Shown here: positions 16,271 through 24,241 of the stretch, piece after piece
Numbering within the stretch: position 1 is the stretch's first letter
How the letters are laid out: the number at the start of each line of letters is the position of its first letter
Position numbers and translations under genes: made by a program
DNA from: Gammaproteobacteria bacterium
GTDB lineage: Bacteria > Pseudomonadota > Gammaproteobacteria > Steroidobacterales > Steroidobacteraceae
Reading direction: 5' to 3'
NCBI GenBank assembly: GCA_028293725.1
Contig: JAQGOE010000141.1
Span: forward strand, 1 to 52,324
Length of the DNA: 52,324 bases
Notes under the pieces: model-generated
Database searches by the model: none
What the model saw: the letters and a program-made list of their open reading frames with translations, nothing else
What the model was told of the DNA's origin: nothing

Positions 16271-18484
16271 GTGCCCTACGCCCGCGCGCTCATTCTGATT
16301 GTTGACGACGTACCCACGAACCTGGGCGTCATGGTCGACCTGCTGGAGACCGAAGGGCATCGTGTTTCGGTGGCACGCAATGGGAATGAAGGATTCCTGC
16401 GGGCCGAGAGCGACCAGCCCGATCTCATTCTGCTCGACGTCATGATGCCGGGAGAAAATGGGTTCTCGGTGTGTCGCCGACTGAAGGCGGGCCCGCGGAC
16501 CCGCCACATCCCGGTCATCTTCATGACCTCTTTGGACGATCTGCAGGCAAAGCTCGAAGGTTTCGACGCCGGTGGCGTGGACTACGTGGCCAAGCCGCTG
16601 CAGATCGCCGAAGTCGTGACTCGAGTGCGCACGCACCTGGAACTCAGTGCGTTGCGCCGGCAACTGGCAGCACAAAATCACGAGCTGCGCCTGGCGCGCG
16701 ATGAGTTGGAAGAGCGTGTCCAGGTGCGTACCGCCGCGCTCCGGGCCGAAATCGAAGAGCGTCGCCGCGCGGAGCTCGAGCTACAAAGGTCGTCACAACA
16801 GATCCACGACCTATACAACCACGCGCCCTGTGGATATCACTCGTTGGATAAAGACGGTGTCTGCGTACGAGTCAACGACACGCAGGTGAACTGGCTCGGT
16901 TACCCCCGCACCGAGATAGTCGGCAGGGCCTTCGCCGATTTTCTGCCTTCCAAGTCGGCTCGGCTGTTCAGCAAGGCTTTTTCGCTCATCAAACAGCGGG
17001 GCTGGGCGCGAGACGTCGAGCTTCAGCTCATTCGGCGCAATGGCAGTTGCATACCGGTCCTGCTCAGCGCAACCGCCGTGCGAGACGCAGCAGGCGAATT
17101 CGTCATGACGCGTACGACATTGTATGACCTCTCGGAGCGTAAGCAGAACGAGGAGCTCGTCCGGCACATGGCGCATCACGACCCGCTCACCGGACTCTCC
17201 AACCGGACTCTGTTTCAGCAGCGGCTCGGACAACTCATCGCCCAGGCACGCCGTCGGCAGGAGTCGGTCGCAACCATGTTCCTCGACCTCGATCAGTTCA
17301 ACCAGATCAACGATTCTTTCGGCCACGCCGCCGGGGATACTGTCCTGCGCGAAATCTCCAAGCGACTGAGCCGCTGCCTGCGCGACACCGACGCCCTGGC
17401 CCGCTGGGGAGGCGACGAATTCGTCGTCGCCCTGTCGACACCGGACGTGCAGGAGACCGCCAGGCAGGTTGCCGAGGCCATGCTCAAGGAATTGAGCGCG
17501 CCCGTGTTTGCTGAAGAGCATGAGCTGCACTTGAGCGGCAGCATTGGTATCAGTCTCTACCCCACCGACGGTCTCGATGTGCAGACGTTGTTACGCGCGG
17601 CCGACACTGCGATGTATCACGCGAAGGATAAAGGGCCCGGTGTCCTCGAGTTCTTCACCCCTGCCCTCACAGCCAACGTCCAGCATCGTACGAGACTAGC
17701 CGCGCTGCTGCACGGAGCCCAAGTACGAAACGAGATCCATCTGCAGTACCAGCCCCAGGTGGATATCGACAGCGGCCGCATTGTCGGTGCCGAGGCGCTC
17801 ATGCGCTGGCAGCGCCCGGACCTGGGCGCGATTTCGCCTACGGAATTCATTCCGATCGCGGAAGACACGGGACTCATCCAACCGCTGGGAGAATGGGCGT
17901 TACGACAGGCCTGTGAGCAAGGCAAGCGCTGGCACGACGCCGGCAACAGCGATCTGACTCTTGCAGTCAACATCTCGGTACGTCAACTCGCCGATCCCAG
18001 GATCGCGGAATTGGTGGCGGCAACGTTACGGGCCACCGGCTTTCCGGCGCGCGCGCTGGAGCTCGAAATCACCGAAAACCTGTTGATGGAACCGACCGAA
18101 GAGGTCCTGAAGGTTCTCAACGGCTTCAACGATCTGGGCATTCGCCTGACTGTCGATGACTTCGGCATCGGCTACTCGAGCCTGTCGTATTTGCAGCGCT
18201 TTCCGATCAAGGCTCTCAAGATCGATCGTACGTTCGTCAGTCGGATCGGGCTCGCGCTGCATGATGACACGATCGTGGGAGCCATCATTGCGCTCGCCCA
18301 GAGCCTGAATCTGCGTGTCCTGGCTGAAGGCGTGGAGACCCCGGCGCAGATCGAGTTCCTGCGGACGCGCGGCTGCCGGGTGGCGCAGGGCTATTTTTTC
18401 AGCAAGCCGGTGACATCGGAGCGCTTCACGGAGTTGCTGGGTCCGACTTCGATATCACCGGGGCTGAACCCCGGACAGGCCTAG
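16271..18484 (+). CDS. Response regulator with PAS, GGDEF and EAL domains (c-di-GMP turnover)
   Basis: The 737-residue order is: receiver (about 1-125, acidic pocket Asp12/Asp13, phospho-acceptor Asp56, Lys108), coiled coil (about 128-178), PAS (about 178-290), GGDEF (about 295-460) and EAL (about 475-725). The diguanylate cyclase signature GGDEF at 380-384 is intact, and an RxxD inhibitory site (Arg371, Asp374) sits exactly five residues before it. The phosphodiesterase motifs EAL (508-510), DDFG (629-632), Lys650 and EGVE (686-689) are also intact, so both activities are possible. The start is GTG, supported by GAGGTAA six bases upstream. The stop codon TAG overlaps that of the convergent permease in a single CTAG. 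The nearby orphan histidine kinase is a likely phosphodonor (inference). Confidence 0.94.
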   Translation: MPYARALILIVDDVPTNLGVMVDLLETEGHRVSVARNGNEGFLRAESDQPDLILLDVMMPGENGFSVCRRLKAGPRTRHIPVIFMTSLDDLQAKLEGFDAGGVDYVAKPLQIAEVVTRVRTHLELSALRRQLAAQNHELRLARDELEERVQVRTAALRAEIEERRRAELELQRSSQQIHDLYNHAPCGYHSLDKDGVCVRVNDTQVNWLGYPRTEIVGRAFADFLPSKSARLFSKAFSLIKQRGWARDVELQLIRRNGSCIPVLLSATAVRDAAGEFVMTRTTLYDLSERKQNEELVRHMAHHDPLTGLSNRTLFQQRLGQLIAQARRRQESVATMFLDLDQFNQINDSFGHAAGDTVLREISKRLSRCLRDTDALARWGGDEFVVALSTPDVQETARQVAEAMLKELSAPVFAEEHELHLSGSIGISLYPTDGLDVQTLLRAADTAMYHAKDKGPGVLEFFTPALTANVQHRTRLAALLHGAQVRNEIHLQYQPQVDIDSGRIVGAEALMRWQRPDLGAISPTEFIPIAEDTGLIQPLGEWALRQACEQGKRWHDAGNSDLTLAVNISVRQLADPRIAELVAATLRATGFPARALELEITENLLMEPTEEVLKVLNGFNDLGIRLTVDDFGIGYSSLSYLQRFPIKALKIDRTFVSRIGLALHDDTIVGAIIALAQSLNLRVLAEGVETPAQIEFLRTRGCRVAQGYFFSKPVTSERFTELLGPTSISPGLNPGQA
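18458..18474. terminator. GC-rich hairpin at the end of the c-di-GMP gene, weak terminator candidate
   Basis: CCGGGG-CTGAA-CCCCGG forms a 6-bp stem with a 5-nt loop, just before the shared stop region of two convergent genes. No U-tract follows on either strand, so intrinsic termination is doubtful. It lies inside the coding sequence of the upstream gene. Confidence 0.25.
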
Positions 18485-18490
18485 AGATTC
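18470..18490 (+). repeat. Left copy of a 21-bp inverted repeat flanking the permease gene
   Basis: The sequence from 18470 matches the reverse complement of 19851-19871 at 18 of 21 positions, including a perfect 13-bp core CCCGGACAGGCCT. This copy contains the shared stop codons of the GGDEF-EAL and permease genes. Both repeat copies encode the same C-terminal tail, Pro-Gly-Gln-Ala, in their upstream gene. Confidence 0.6.
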
Positions 18491-19938
18491 GCCGTCGTTA
18501 GTCGCCCTCTGGCGCGCTCGGCAACGATATGGAGCGCTCCCGGGACCAGCAGCCCCGGGAGCCATGCGACGTCGGCTCCCAAGCGTTGCGCTATGGGACC
18601 CACGTAAAACGACAGGTCCATGAACGGTGCCTGGATGGCGATGCTCATGCAGTACACGCCGATAGTCACCCAGCGATAGGCTCCGTATTCGGAGTTGCTG
18701 TCGTATAGGGCTGCGATGTTGTACTGGCCGTGTCGCACGAGGTAGTAGTCGGCGAGGTTGATGGCGCTCCACGGTACCAGCAGGTAGAGCATGGCATTCA
18801 GGGCGTCGGCGAAGTAAGCCTGGAAGTTGTCTTGCGCGAGAGCGGAGATGAGTCCGGCTGCCGTGATCAGCGCAACGATAATCAGAAGTTTGTGGGAGCG
18901 TTGGGTTCGCCGCGCGCCGCTCAGGCTCGTGAAGATTGTCAGGCTCGACATGTAGGCGCTGTAGAGGTTCATCACGTTACCTTGGATCACGCCCAGCACG
19001 ACGAGCGCCTGGATGAAGGGCCGAGCGGACCCGAAAAGCGCGGCGACGCCGATGCCCGGATTTTTGGCTAACACGGGCTCCAGCGCCGCGAAATAGGCAC
19101 CGAACGCCATGATGGCGAGTGAGCCCAGAAAACAGCCGAGGCCGGTGTACCAAAATGTCTTGGCAGAAGGTACGGTCGGGGGGAGATAGCGCGAGTAATC
19201 GGCGACATAGGGGCCATAACTCAACGACCAGGCGGCCGCTTGCGTGGCGGTCAACATAAAGGCCGCGCCGGTGAAGTGCGCTCCCGCGACCGAGGCAGCG
19301 ACGGATGCGAGTCCGGTAGGATGCCGGGCCCACAAGAGATACGCGGCTACTGCGAACAGCACCGAGGAGATTATCGTCAGCGCGGTGCCGAGTCGATGGA
19401 TGAGCTCATAGCCGACGAACGCAACCACCGCGGTCAGACAGGAAAACAGTACGAGGGCTCCGAGCGGGCCGATCGGCAGGATTGAGGTGATGACGCCCTG
19501 CATGAGGACGCCGTTCGCTGCGCAGTACAACACGTAGGTGACGAAGACAGCCAGGAGCGGTAATGCTGCGCCTCGTACGCCAAACTGGGCACGGCTCTGG
19601 ATCATCTGCGGCACACCGAGCTGGGGGCCCTGCGCCGAATGGGCTGCCATGAACACTGTGCCTAGCGCGTTGCCGAGCACTAGCGCGGCCAGGGTCCAAC
19701 CGAGGCTTAGACCCGCCTCGATACCGAGGGTGCCGAGGGCCACACCCAGGATCGTCATGTTGGCGCTGAACCAGATTGTGAACAGCCGGCGCGGGGTGCC
19801 GTAACGCTCAGCGAGCGGTATGAAATCGATGCTGTGGGACTCGATCTCCAGAATGTTCAGGCCTGTCCGGGATCGGATGCCGCATGGCCTCGCGCTGGAT
19901 GGCCGCTGGCTGGCTGGTCTCCGGCTGGATGGCCCCAC
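18481..19938 (-). CDS. NCS1-family (cytosine/allantoin/hydantoin type) inner-membrane permease
   Basis: The product has the N-terminal family signature HSIDFIPLAERYG and about 12 hydrophobic segments, as expected for a sodium- or proton-coupled NCS1 transporter (known substrates: nucleobases, allantoin, hydantoins). It is the last gene of the five-gene operon. The start is uncertain: the only standard start upstream of the signature is GTG at 19938, which would overlap dgcA by 82 bp and add about 26 residues of Arg/Ser/Pro-rich, non-family sequence. A CTG at 19860 overlaps the dgcA stop as CTGA and would give a family-like N terminus. I list the GTG boundary but favour translation from near 19860. 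The gene lies exactly between 21-bp inverted repeats. A ring-shaped amino-acid derivative such as pyroglutamate is a speculative substrate. Confidence 0.85.
   Translation of the reverse strand: MGPSSRRPASQRPSSARPCGIRSRTGLNILEIESHSIDFIPLAERYGTPRRLFTIWFSANMTILGVALGTLGIEAGLSLGWTLAALVLGNALGTVFMAAHSAQGPQLGVPQMIQSRAQFGVRGAALPLLAVFVTYVLYCAANGVLMQGVITSILPIGPLGALVLFSCLTAVVAFVGYELIHRLGTALTIISSVLFAVAAYLLWARHPTGLASVAASVAGAHFTGAAFMLTATQAAAWSLSYGPYVADYSRYLPPTVPSAKTFWYTGLGCFLGSLAIMAFGAYFAALEPVLAKNPGIGVAALFGSARPFIQALVVLGVIQGNVMNLYSAYMSSLTIFTSLSGARRTQRSHKLLIIVALITAAGLISALAQDNFQAYFADALNAMLYLLVPWSAINLADYYLVRHGQYNIAALYDSNSEYGAYRWVTIGVYCMSIAIQAPFMDLSFYVGPIAQRLGADVAWLPGLLVPGALHIVAERARGRLTTANL
19851..19871 (-). repeat. 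Right copy of a 21-bp inverted repeat flanking the permease gene
   Basis: This is the partner of 18470-18490 (18/21 identical in inverted orientation, perfect over 13 bp). It spans the dgcA stop codon and the presumed start region of the permease, so the permease coding sequence is bracketed by the two copies. Confidence 0.6.
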
Positions 19939-20927
19939 AGCGCCGCCGGGGCGCTGATCATCCCCTGGTCATAGCGGACCGCCGGAGCGCAATCCTGCCG
20001 CAGAAAGACCGGTCCATCGAGGTCCACCACGTCACAGAGCTGACCGAGCACAAAAGCTGGGGCCATCGCCAGCGACGAGCCGACCATGTTGCCCACCATG
20101 ACCGCAAGACCCAGCCGGCGCGCCTCCCGAGCCATGGCGAGCCCCTCCGTGAGGCCACCGCACTTATCCAATTTTATGTTGATCACGTTGTATCGGCCGA
20201 CGAGCTTCGCAATGTCTGTGAGCCCTTGAACGCTCTCATCCGCGGCGATCCGGATTGGCGAACGCAGGTCATCGAGCTCCATGTCCTGCCCGACTTTAAA
20301 GGGTTGCTCGATGAGTTGCACGCGACTGCCGACCAGCACGGGCAGCAGTGCTTCGAGCGACGCTCGCGTGAACCCCTGATTGGCATCAACCCCTAACCAG
20401 GCGGCGGGAGCGACCTCGCGCACCGCACGGACCCGATCGGCGTCGATGGGCTGTCCGGTAAGCTTGAGTTTTAGAGCTTTGGCGCCCGTGTAGGCGCGGG
20501 CGTCCGCAGCCATCTTTTCGGGAGTGTTGGCGCTCACCGTGAAGGTCGTGAGTAGCGGCCGCGGAGGTTCCACCCCAGCTATCCGCCATGCAGGTGTGTC
20601 TGTCAGTTTGACTTCGAGATCCCACAGAGCGCAATCCAGCGCGTTGCGCGCGCCGCCCGGTGGCAAGAGGTCCTGCAGCGCGCGTCGCTCGATACCCGCC
20701 TCGATGTGCGGGCGAACCGCCTCGATCTGTTCGATCATGCTCGGCGGATCGTTTTTATCGAGGTAGAACACTCCAGCTGCCTCGCCGCGACCCACGTGAG
20801 GACCACGCTGCAACGTGACTAAGACCACGTCGCTAGTCGTCATCCGATGGCCGGTGATGTTGAAAGGTTCCTTGAGCGGGTAGCTCTCGGTGGCCACCGT
20901 AAGAGCGATGGCATGTTGAGTTGCCAT
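19857..20927 (-). CDS. dgcA: Enolase-superfamily epimerase, probable N-acetyl-D-glutamate racemase DgcA / dipeptide epimerase
   Basis: The 356-residue protein has an N-terminal capping domain (about 1-120) and a TIM barrel. The superfamily catalytic set is present: KLK at 153-155, metal ligands Asp181 (GVDANQ), Glu207 (IEQPF) and Asp230 (AADES), and the lysine pair in IKLDK at 251-255. Relatives epimerise L-Ala-D/L-Glu dipeptides; one branch, DgcA, racemises N-acetyl-D-glutamate made by DgcN (known, from memory). dgcN lies in the same cluster, which favours DgcA. The start overlaps the deacylase stop by one base (TGATG). The last 25 residues, beyond the usual end near Trp331, are a His/Gly/Pro/Ala-rich tail with two related 10-residue units (332-341 and 342-351). 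Confidence 0.88.
   Translation of the reverse strand: MATQHAIALTVATESYPLKEPFNITGHRMTTSDVVLVTLQRGPHVGRGEAAGVFYLDKNDPPSMIEQIEAVRPHIEAGIERRALQDLLPPGGARNALDCALWDLEVKLTDTPAWRIAGVEPPRPLLTTFTVSANTPEKMAADARAYTGAKALKLKLTGQPIDADRVRAVREVAPAAWLGVDANQGFTRASLEALLPVLVGSRVQLIEQPFKVGQDMELDDLRSPIRIAADESVQGLTDIAKLVGRYNVINIKLDKCGGLTEGLAMAREARRLGLAVMVGNMVGSSLAMAPAFVLGQLCDVVDLDGPVFLRQDCAPAVRYDQGMISAPAALWGHPAGDQPASGHPARGHAASDPGQA
19894..19934. repeat. Direct repeat GCTGGATGGCC, 30-bp period, in the dgcA tail
   Basis: GCTGGATGGCC occurs at 19894-19904 and again at 19924-19934, exactly ten codons apart. Translated on the minus strand, the units read GHPAGDQPAS and GHPARGHAAS, so the extra dgcA tail may have grown by a 30-bp duplication that has since diverged (about 21 of 30 positions match). 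Confidence 0.5.
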
Positions 20928-22510
20928 CAGTTCTTCAGGTACTTCGAGTAGACCGGCTTTCCCGGGAAGACGTCCTTGACCAGCAAGCCGTTTCGGACGA
21001 CGAGATGTCCGTCGACCATCACGTAAAGGATGCCTTTCGAGTATTCCTTCGCGTCAAGGTAACGAGCGCGCTCAGACACTTGCTGTGGATCGAAGAGAAT
21101 GAGGTCGGCGTCCGCCCCAACCTGCAACCTGCCCTTCTTTTTCATGGCCGGAACAAACGCCTCGAGACGCTGCGCGGGCATCAGGCTCATTTTACGAATC
21201 GCCTGCGAAAGAGTGAGTGCTCCAGTCTCGCGCACGTAGTGGCCGAGCACTCGTGCAAACGTTCCGGCCGAGCGCGGATGGCTGTAGCGATTCTCGATAT
21301 CCATGGAATCGCTGGCGACGAGAACGAGGGGATCCTGCAAGGCCTTGGTAATGGTTTCTTCGGAGTTCATGTGCATGAGTACCCCGTCGTCCCCGGTCCC
21401 GGAGCGCAGCGCATTGAATTCCTCCAGGGTCAATCGCTTTCCTGTGGCTCGCGACTGCAAGTCGGCCGGCGAGACACCCCAGCGCTGCTGCCAGCCGGGA
21501 TCAAATATGACACTGCGGATCTCATCGACCGAGGCGTCCCAGGGGTAGATCTCCGTCGAGACATCCACGCCATGGTCTCTAGCCTGGTGGAACAAGGCGA
21601 TCATCTTCGGTGTGCTGGACATGGCCATGCTGTTGATATGCACGATATGAACGCAGGCCCCGGCAATCGCGGCGTTGGCGATCTGTTCCTGCACGGCCTC
21701 GAGAGTGCTACCCGGCTCCACGAGGCTTCCATAGCGGATGTGCGTGAAGACACATACGTGCCTGCGGCCCGCGACCTGGGCGAGGTCCAGCATCTCCTGG
21801 TGGGTTATGCCCGGAGCGTATTGCGTTCCACTGCCTATGCCGATCGCTCCGTCATCCAGGCCAGCTTCCAACATCGGCGCGAATCGGTCGTAGGACTGCG
21901 GCGGGATAGGCTGGTGGATGAGTTCGTCGAACTTGGGATCTGCGTCCATGGCGTCGGAGGTCTCGCCGGGAATCCGGGGATCGTGGGGATCGCCGCCGTG
22001 CTGCAGGGAGAAGCGCACGCGGTCGTGATTCACACTGGCGCCGTAGTTGATCAGCTCGTGGCCGGCCTTCTTGTCGTACCAGGGTTTGACGGGATAGACG
22101 CCGATCTCCAGCTCCAGGCGGGTCGTCACACCGTCCATGGCCTGGTACGTGGAGGTTTCGAAGCCGTAGGCGTGGGAATGCAGGTCGATGAAGCCGGGGG
22201 ATGCGACGAGGCCACGGCCCTCTATGGTCTGGGTACCCGAGAGCGGCTCTGTCGAGACCGCGGCGACCTTGCCTCCGGTGATCCCGATGTTGCGAATCGC
22301 GTCCAGGCCGGTGTCCGGGTCGATCGCGCGGGCGTGGAGGATTGCGATGTCGTATGTGGCGGCAGCCGTGGCAGTGGCGCCGGTGGCGTTGGTCGCGCCG
22401 GCGGTGGTGGCGGCGGTAATGGCGGCGGCCGGCACAACCTGCAATGCCAGGGCCGACGCGATTGTCAGAAACCCTCGGAGGGCGCGAATGCGAGCGGTCA
22501 GAGTGATCAT
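20927..22510 (-). CDS. Exported N-acyl-D-amino-acid deacylase (amidohydrolase superfamily), possibly N-acyl-D-glutamate specific
   Basis: The 527-residue protein has a signal-like N terminus (to about residue 30) and an Ala/Thr-rich low-complexity linker (about 31-52). The amidohydrolase domain has metal motif HSH at 111-113 within SPGFIDLHSH. The segment LELEIGVYPVKPWY followed by INYGASVNH fits the D-aminoacylase/D-glutamate deacylase branch as I remember it. Such enzymes release D-amino acids from their N-acyl forms. An ATGA overlap with the upstream serine hydrolase and a TGATG overlap with dgcA indicate coupled translation. The signal peptide would place it in the periplasm, although family relatives can be cytosolic. 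Confidence 0.87.
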   Translation of the reverse strand: MITLTARIRALRGFLTIASALALQVVPAAAITAATTAGATNATGATATAAATYDIAILHARAIDPDTGLDAIRNIGITGGKVAAVSTEPLSGTQTIEGRGLVASPGFIDLHSHAYGFETSTYQAMDGVTTRLELEIGVYPVKPWYDKKAGHELINYGASVNHDRVRFSLQHGGDPHDPRIPGETSDAMDADPKFDELIHQPIPPQSYDRFAPMLEAGLDDGAIGIGSGTQYAPGITHQEMLDLAQVAGRRHVCVFTHIRYGSLVEPGSTLEAVQEQIANAAIAGACVHIVHINSMAMSSTPKMIALFHQARDHGVDVSTEIYPWDASVDEIRSVIFDPGWQQRWGVSPADLQSRATGKRLTLEEFNALRSGTGDDGVLMHMNSEETITKALQDPLVLVASDSMDIENRYSHPRSAGTFARVLGHYVRETGALTLSQAIRKMSLMPAQRLEAFVPAMKKKGRLQVGADADLILFDPQQVSERARYLDAKEYSKGILYVMVDGHLVVRNGLLVKDVFPGKPVYSKYLKN

Positions 22511-24237
22511 GGAATGTCCTTGCGATAGAGCGGCACCCCGGTGACGACAAGGCGCAGCGCCTGGCCTGCGACGATGGTGTCGAAGCGGGCACGCTCCGGG
22601 CTGTAATCCTCTTTTCCGATCCGGAACTGGCCTGGACCCAGCGGCTCGAGCGGCAGCGGGATGGCCGCTTCATCCTCGGACAACAACATCATGAGATGGC
22701 CGTTGCGGACAAAGACGCGCGCAACGGGACCTTCCGGGCCGTTGTTCACGAAATGTCCGACGTAGGAGACATACTCCTGCGGTGCTGCGGGTTGCAGGGG
22801 CTCCGAGAATCCCTCGCCCGCGTACCAGAGCGCACCCTGGGAGACGCTGGTGATTTTGCCCTTCCCGTCCGGGGCGCCGCGGCCAAACACGAAAGGAAGG
22901 ATTCCGGCCGCATCGCCAACAGCGCGATACAGGTCCACCCCCATCCTTTGCAACGGAATGTTGCCGTTCGCGCCTTTGAGGAAGAGATGGTCCTGGGCGA
23001 GCACGAATTCCAGAGTTTGGCCAACAGTGCCAGAAGCTCTGTCAACAGTGCTGGGGGGCCCGGCAACGGTGGCAGAGGCTCCGTTTCCTGCGAGGCGGAA
23101 CTGACCGACATACTCGTGCAGATCAGCTTGTGCCGATTCCGCACTCGGAGCAGGCGGTGGCGGCAGCGCAGTTCCCTCGTAAGCTGCCGTCACGACCCTC
23201 ACGACCCACTTCTTCAACGCCTGGTCGAGCGAAGCGTTGCACAGGAATACCAGGCCAAAGCCCTCATCCATATGAGCCTCGATGACAGCGTTAAAACCGC
23301 CGATGCTGCCTGAATGACCGATGACAGTGTGACCGCTCTCCTTCCGAACCAACAAACCGTACGCGTAGTTCTCCAACACGGGAGTGGTGAGGGTCGCGAA
23401 CGTACTCTCGGAGAGCACCCTACCCTTGTCACCCATCCCCCGATTCAGGATGAAGCGCACGTAGGCCGACATGTCCGCCACGTTCGCGACGATGCTGCCG
23501 TCGCCCGCCGAGTATTCGAACCAGGGCGCTTCAACATAGCTTCCGTCATACGGCCAGCGGGCATAGCTAACGACCATCCGGTCGCGTTCCGCGTCGTCGA
23601 TGATCGCCGCCGTGGATGCCATGCCTATCGGCTCGAGAACCCGGCGCCGGACGATCTTCGTATAGGGCTCATGTTCGATGTTTTCCAGCGCGTAGCCGAG
23701 AAGCTGGAATCCCGTATTGGAGTACCACCAATGCGCCCCCGGCGCGTAGGCAGGCTCGAAGTCCTGCAACTCGATAGCCGCGTAGCGTGAAGAGGCCGAG
23801 TCGGGCAGATAGTTGGGCAGCCCGGCCGTGTGCGACAGCAGATCATGTCCCGTGATGGGCGCAAACCGTGAGTGCACGACTAGAGAGGGCAGATAATTCG
23901 TAATCGGCGCGTGCGGGTCGAAACGGTTCTCCTGCGCGTCCTGCATCAGGGCAATCGCTGTGAACGCCTTGGAGATGGAACCGATCGCAAAACGGGACTC
24001 GGCCGTGAGCGGTTTGCGGGTCTTCAGATCCCCGTAGCCGTGTACGAAGACCTTGCGCAGCCCATGGCGGTCGGTAATGCCGATCACCAGTCCCGGCAGA
24101 CCCGACTGGCTAAGCTCGCCGTCAATTGCCGTTGCGGCCTCCGTCAGCCTCGCATCAACGTCAGCCGGCGCCGCGCGAACCGTCACCGCCAACACGCACA
24201 TGGCCATGGTCGCAAGCAACGTGTACAGGCGAGGCAT
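22507..24237 (-). CDS. Periplasmic serine hydrolase, class C beta-lactamase/D-aminopeptidase type
   Basis: From ATG at 24237 the product has 576 residues and a signal peptide ending near Ala23. ATG at 24276 would lie in the receptor gene and place 13 extra residues before the signal, so I reject it. The catalytic motifs of class C-type serine hydrolases are intact: SISK at 87-90 (nucleophile Ser87, Lys90), YSN at 172-174 and HSG at 308-310. The domain is fused to a C-terminal beta-rich region (about 400-576). Family members include DD-peptidases, D-aminopeptidases and esterases. Its place between a TonB receptor and a D-amino-acid deacylase suggests cleavage of imported D-residue peptides in the periplasm (inference). 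A 4-bp gap separates it from the receptor stop. Confidence 0.88.
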   Translation of the reverse strand: MPRLYTLLATMAMCVLAVTVRAAPADVDARLTEAATAIDGELSQSGLPGLVIGITDRHGLRKVFVHGYGDLKTRKPLTAESRFAIGSISKAFTAIALMQDAQENRFDPHAPITNYLPSLVVHSRFAPITGHDLLSHTAGLPNYLPDSASSRYAAIELQDFEPAYAPGAHWWYSNTGFQLLGYALENIEHEPYTKIVRRRVLEPIGMASTAAIIDDAERDRMVVSYARWPYDGSYVEAPWFEYSAGDGSIVANVADMSAYVRFILNRGMGDKGRVLSESTFATLTTPVLENYAYGLLVRKESGHTVIGHSGSIGGFNAVIEAHMDEGFGLVFLCNASLDQALKKWVVRVVTAAYEGTALPPPPAPSAESAQADLHEYVGQFRLAGNGASATVAGPPSTVDRASGTVGQTLEFVLAQDHLFLKGANGNIPLQRMGVDLYRAVGDAAGILPFVFGRGAPDGKGKITSVSQGALWYAGEGFSEPLQPAAPQEYVSYVGHFVNNGPEGPVARVFVRNGHLMMLLSEDEAAIPLPLEPLGPGQFRIGKEDYSPERARFDTIVAGQALRLVVTGVPLYRKDIP

Positions 24238-24241
24238 CGGG

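Noticed and set aside
20921..22528. Long open frame on the plus strand opposite the deacylase gene
   Set aside because: It is antisense to a gene with strong family motifs and has low-complexity, Val/His/Arg-rich translation typical of a GC-rich shadow frame.
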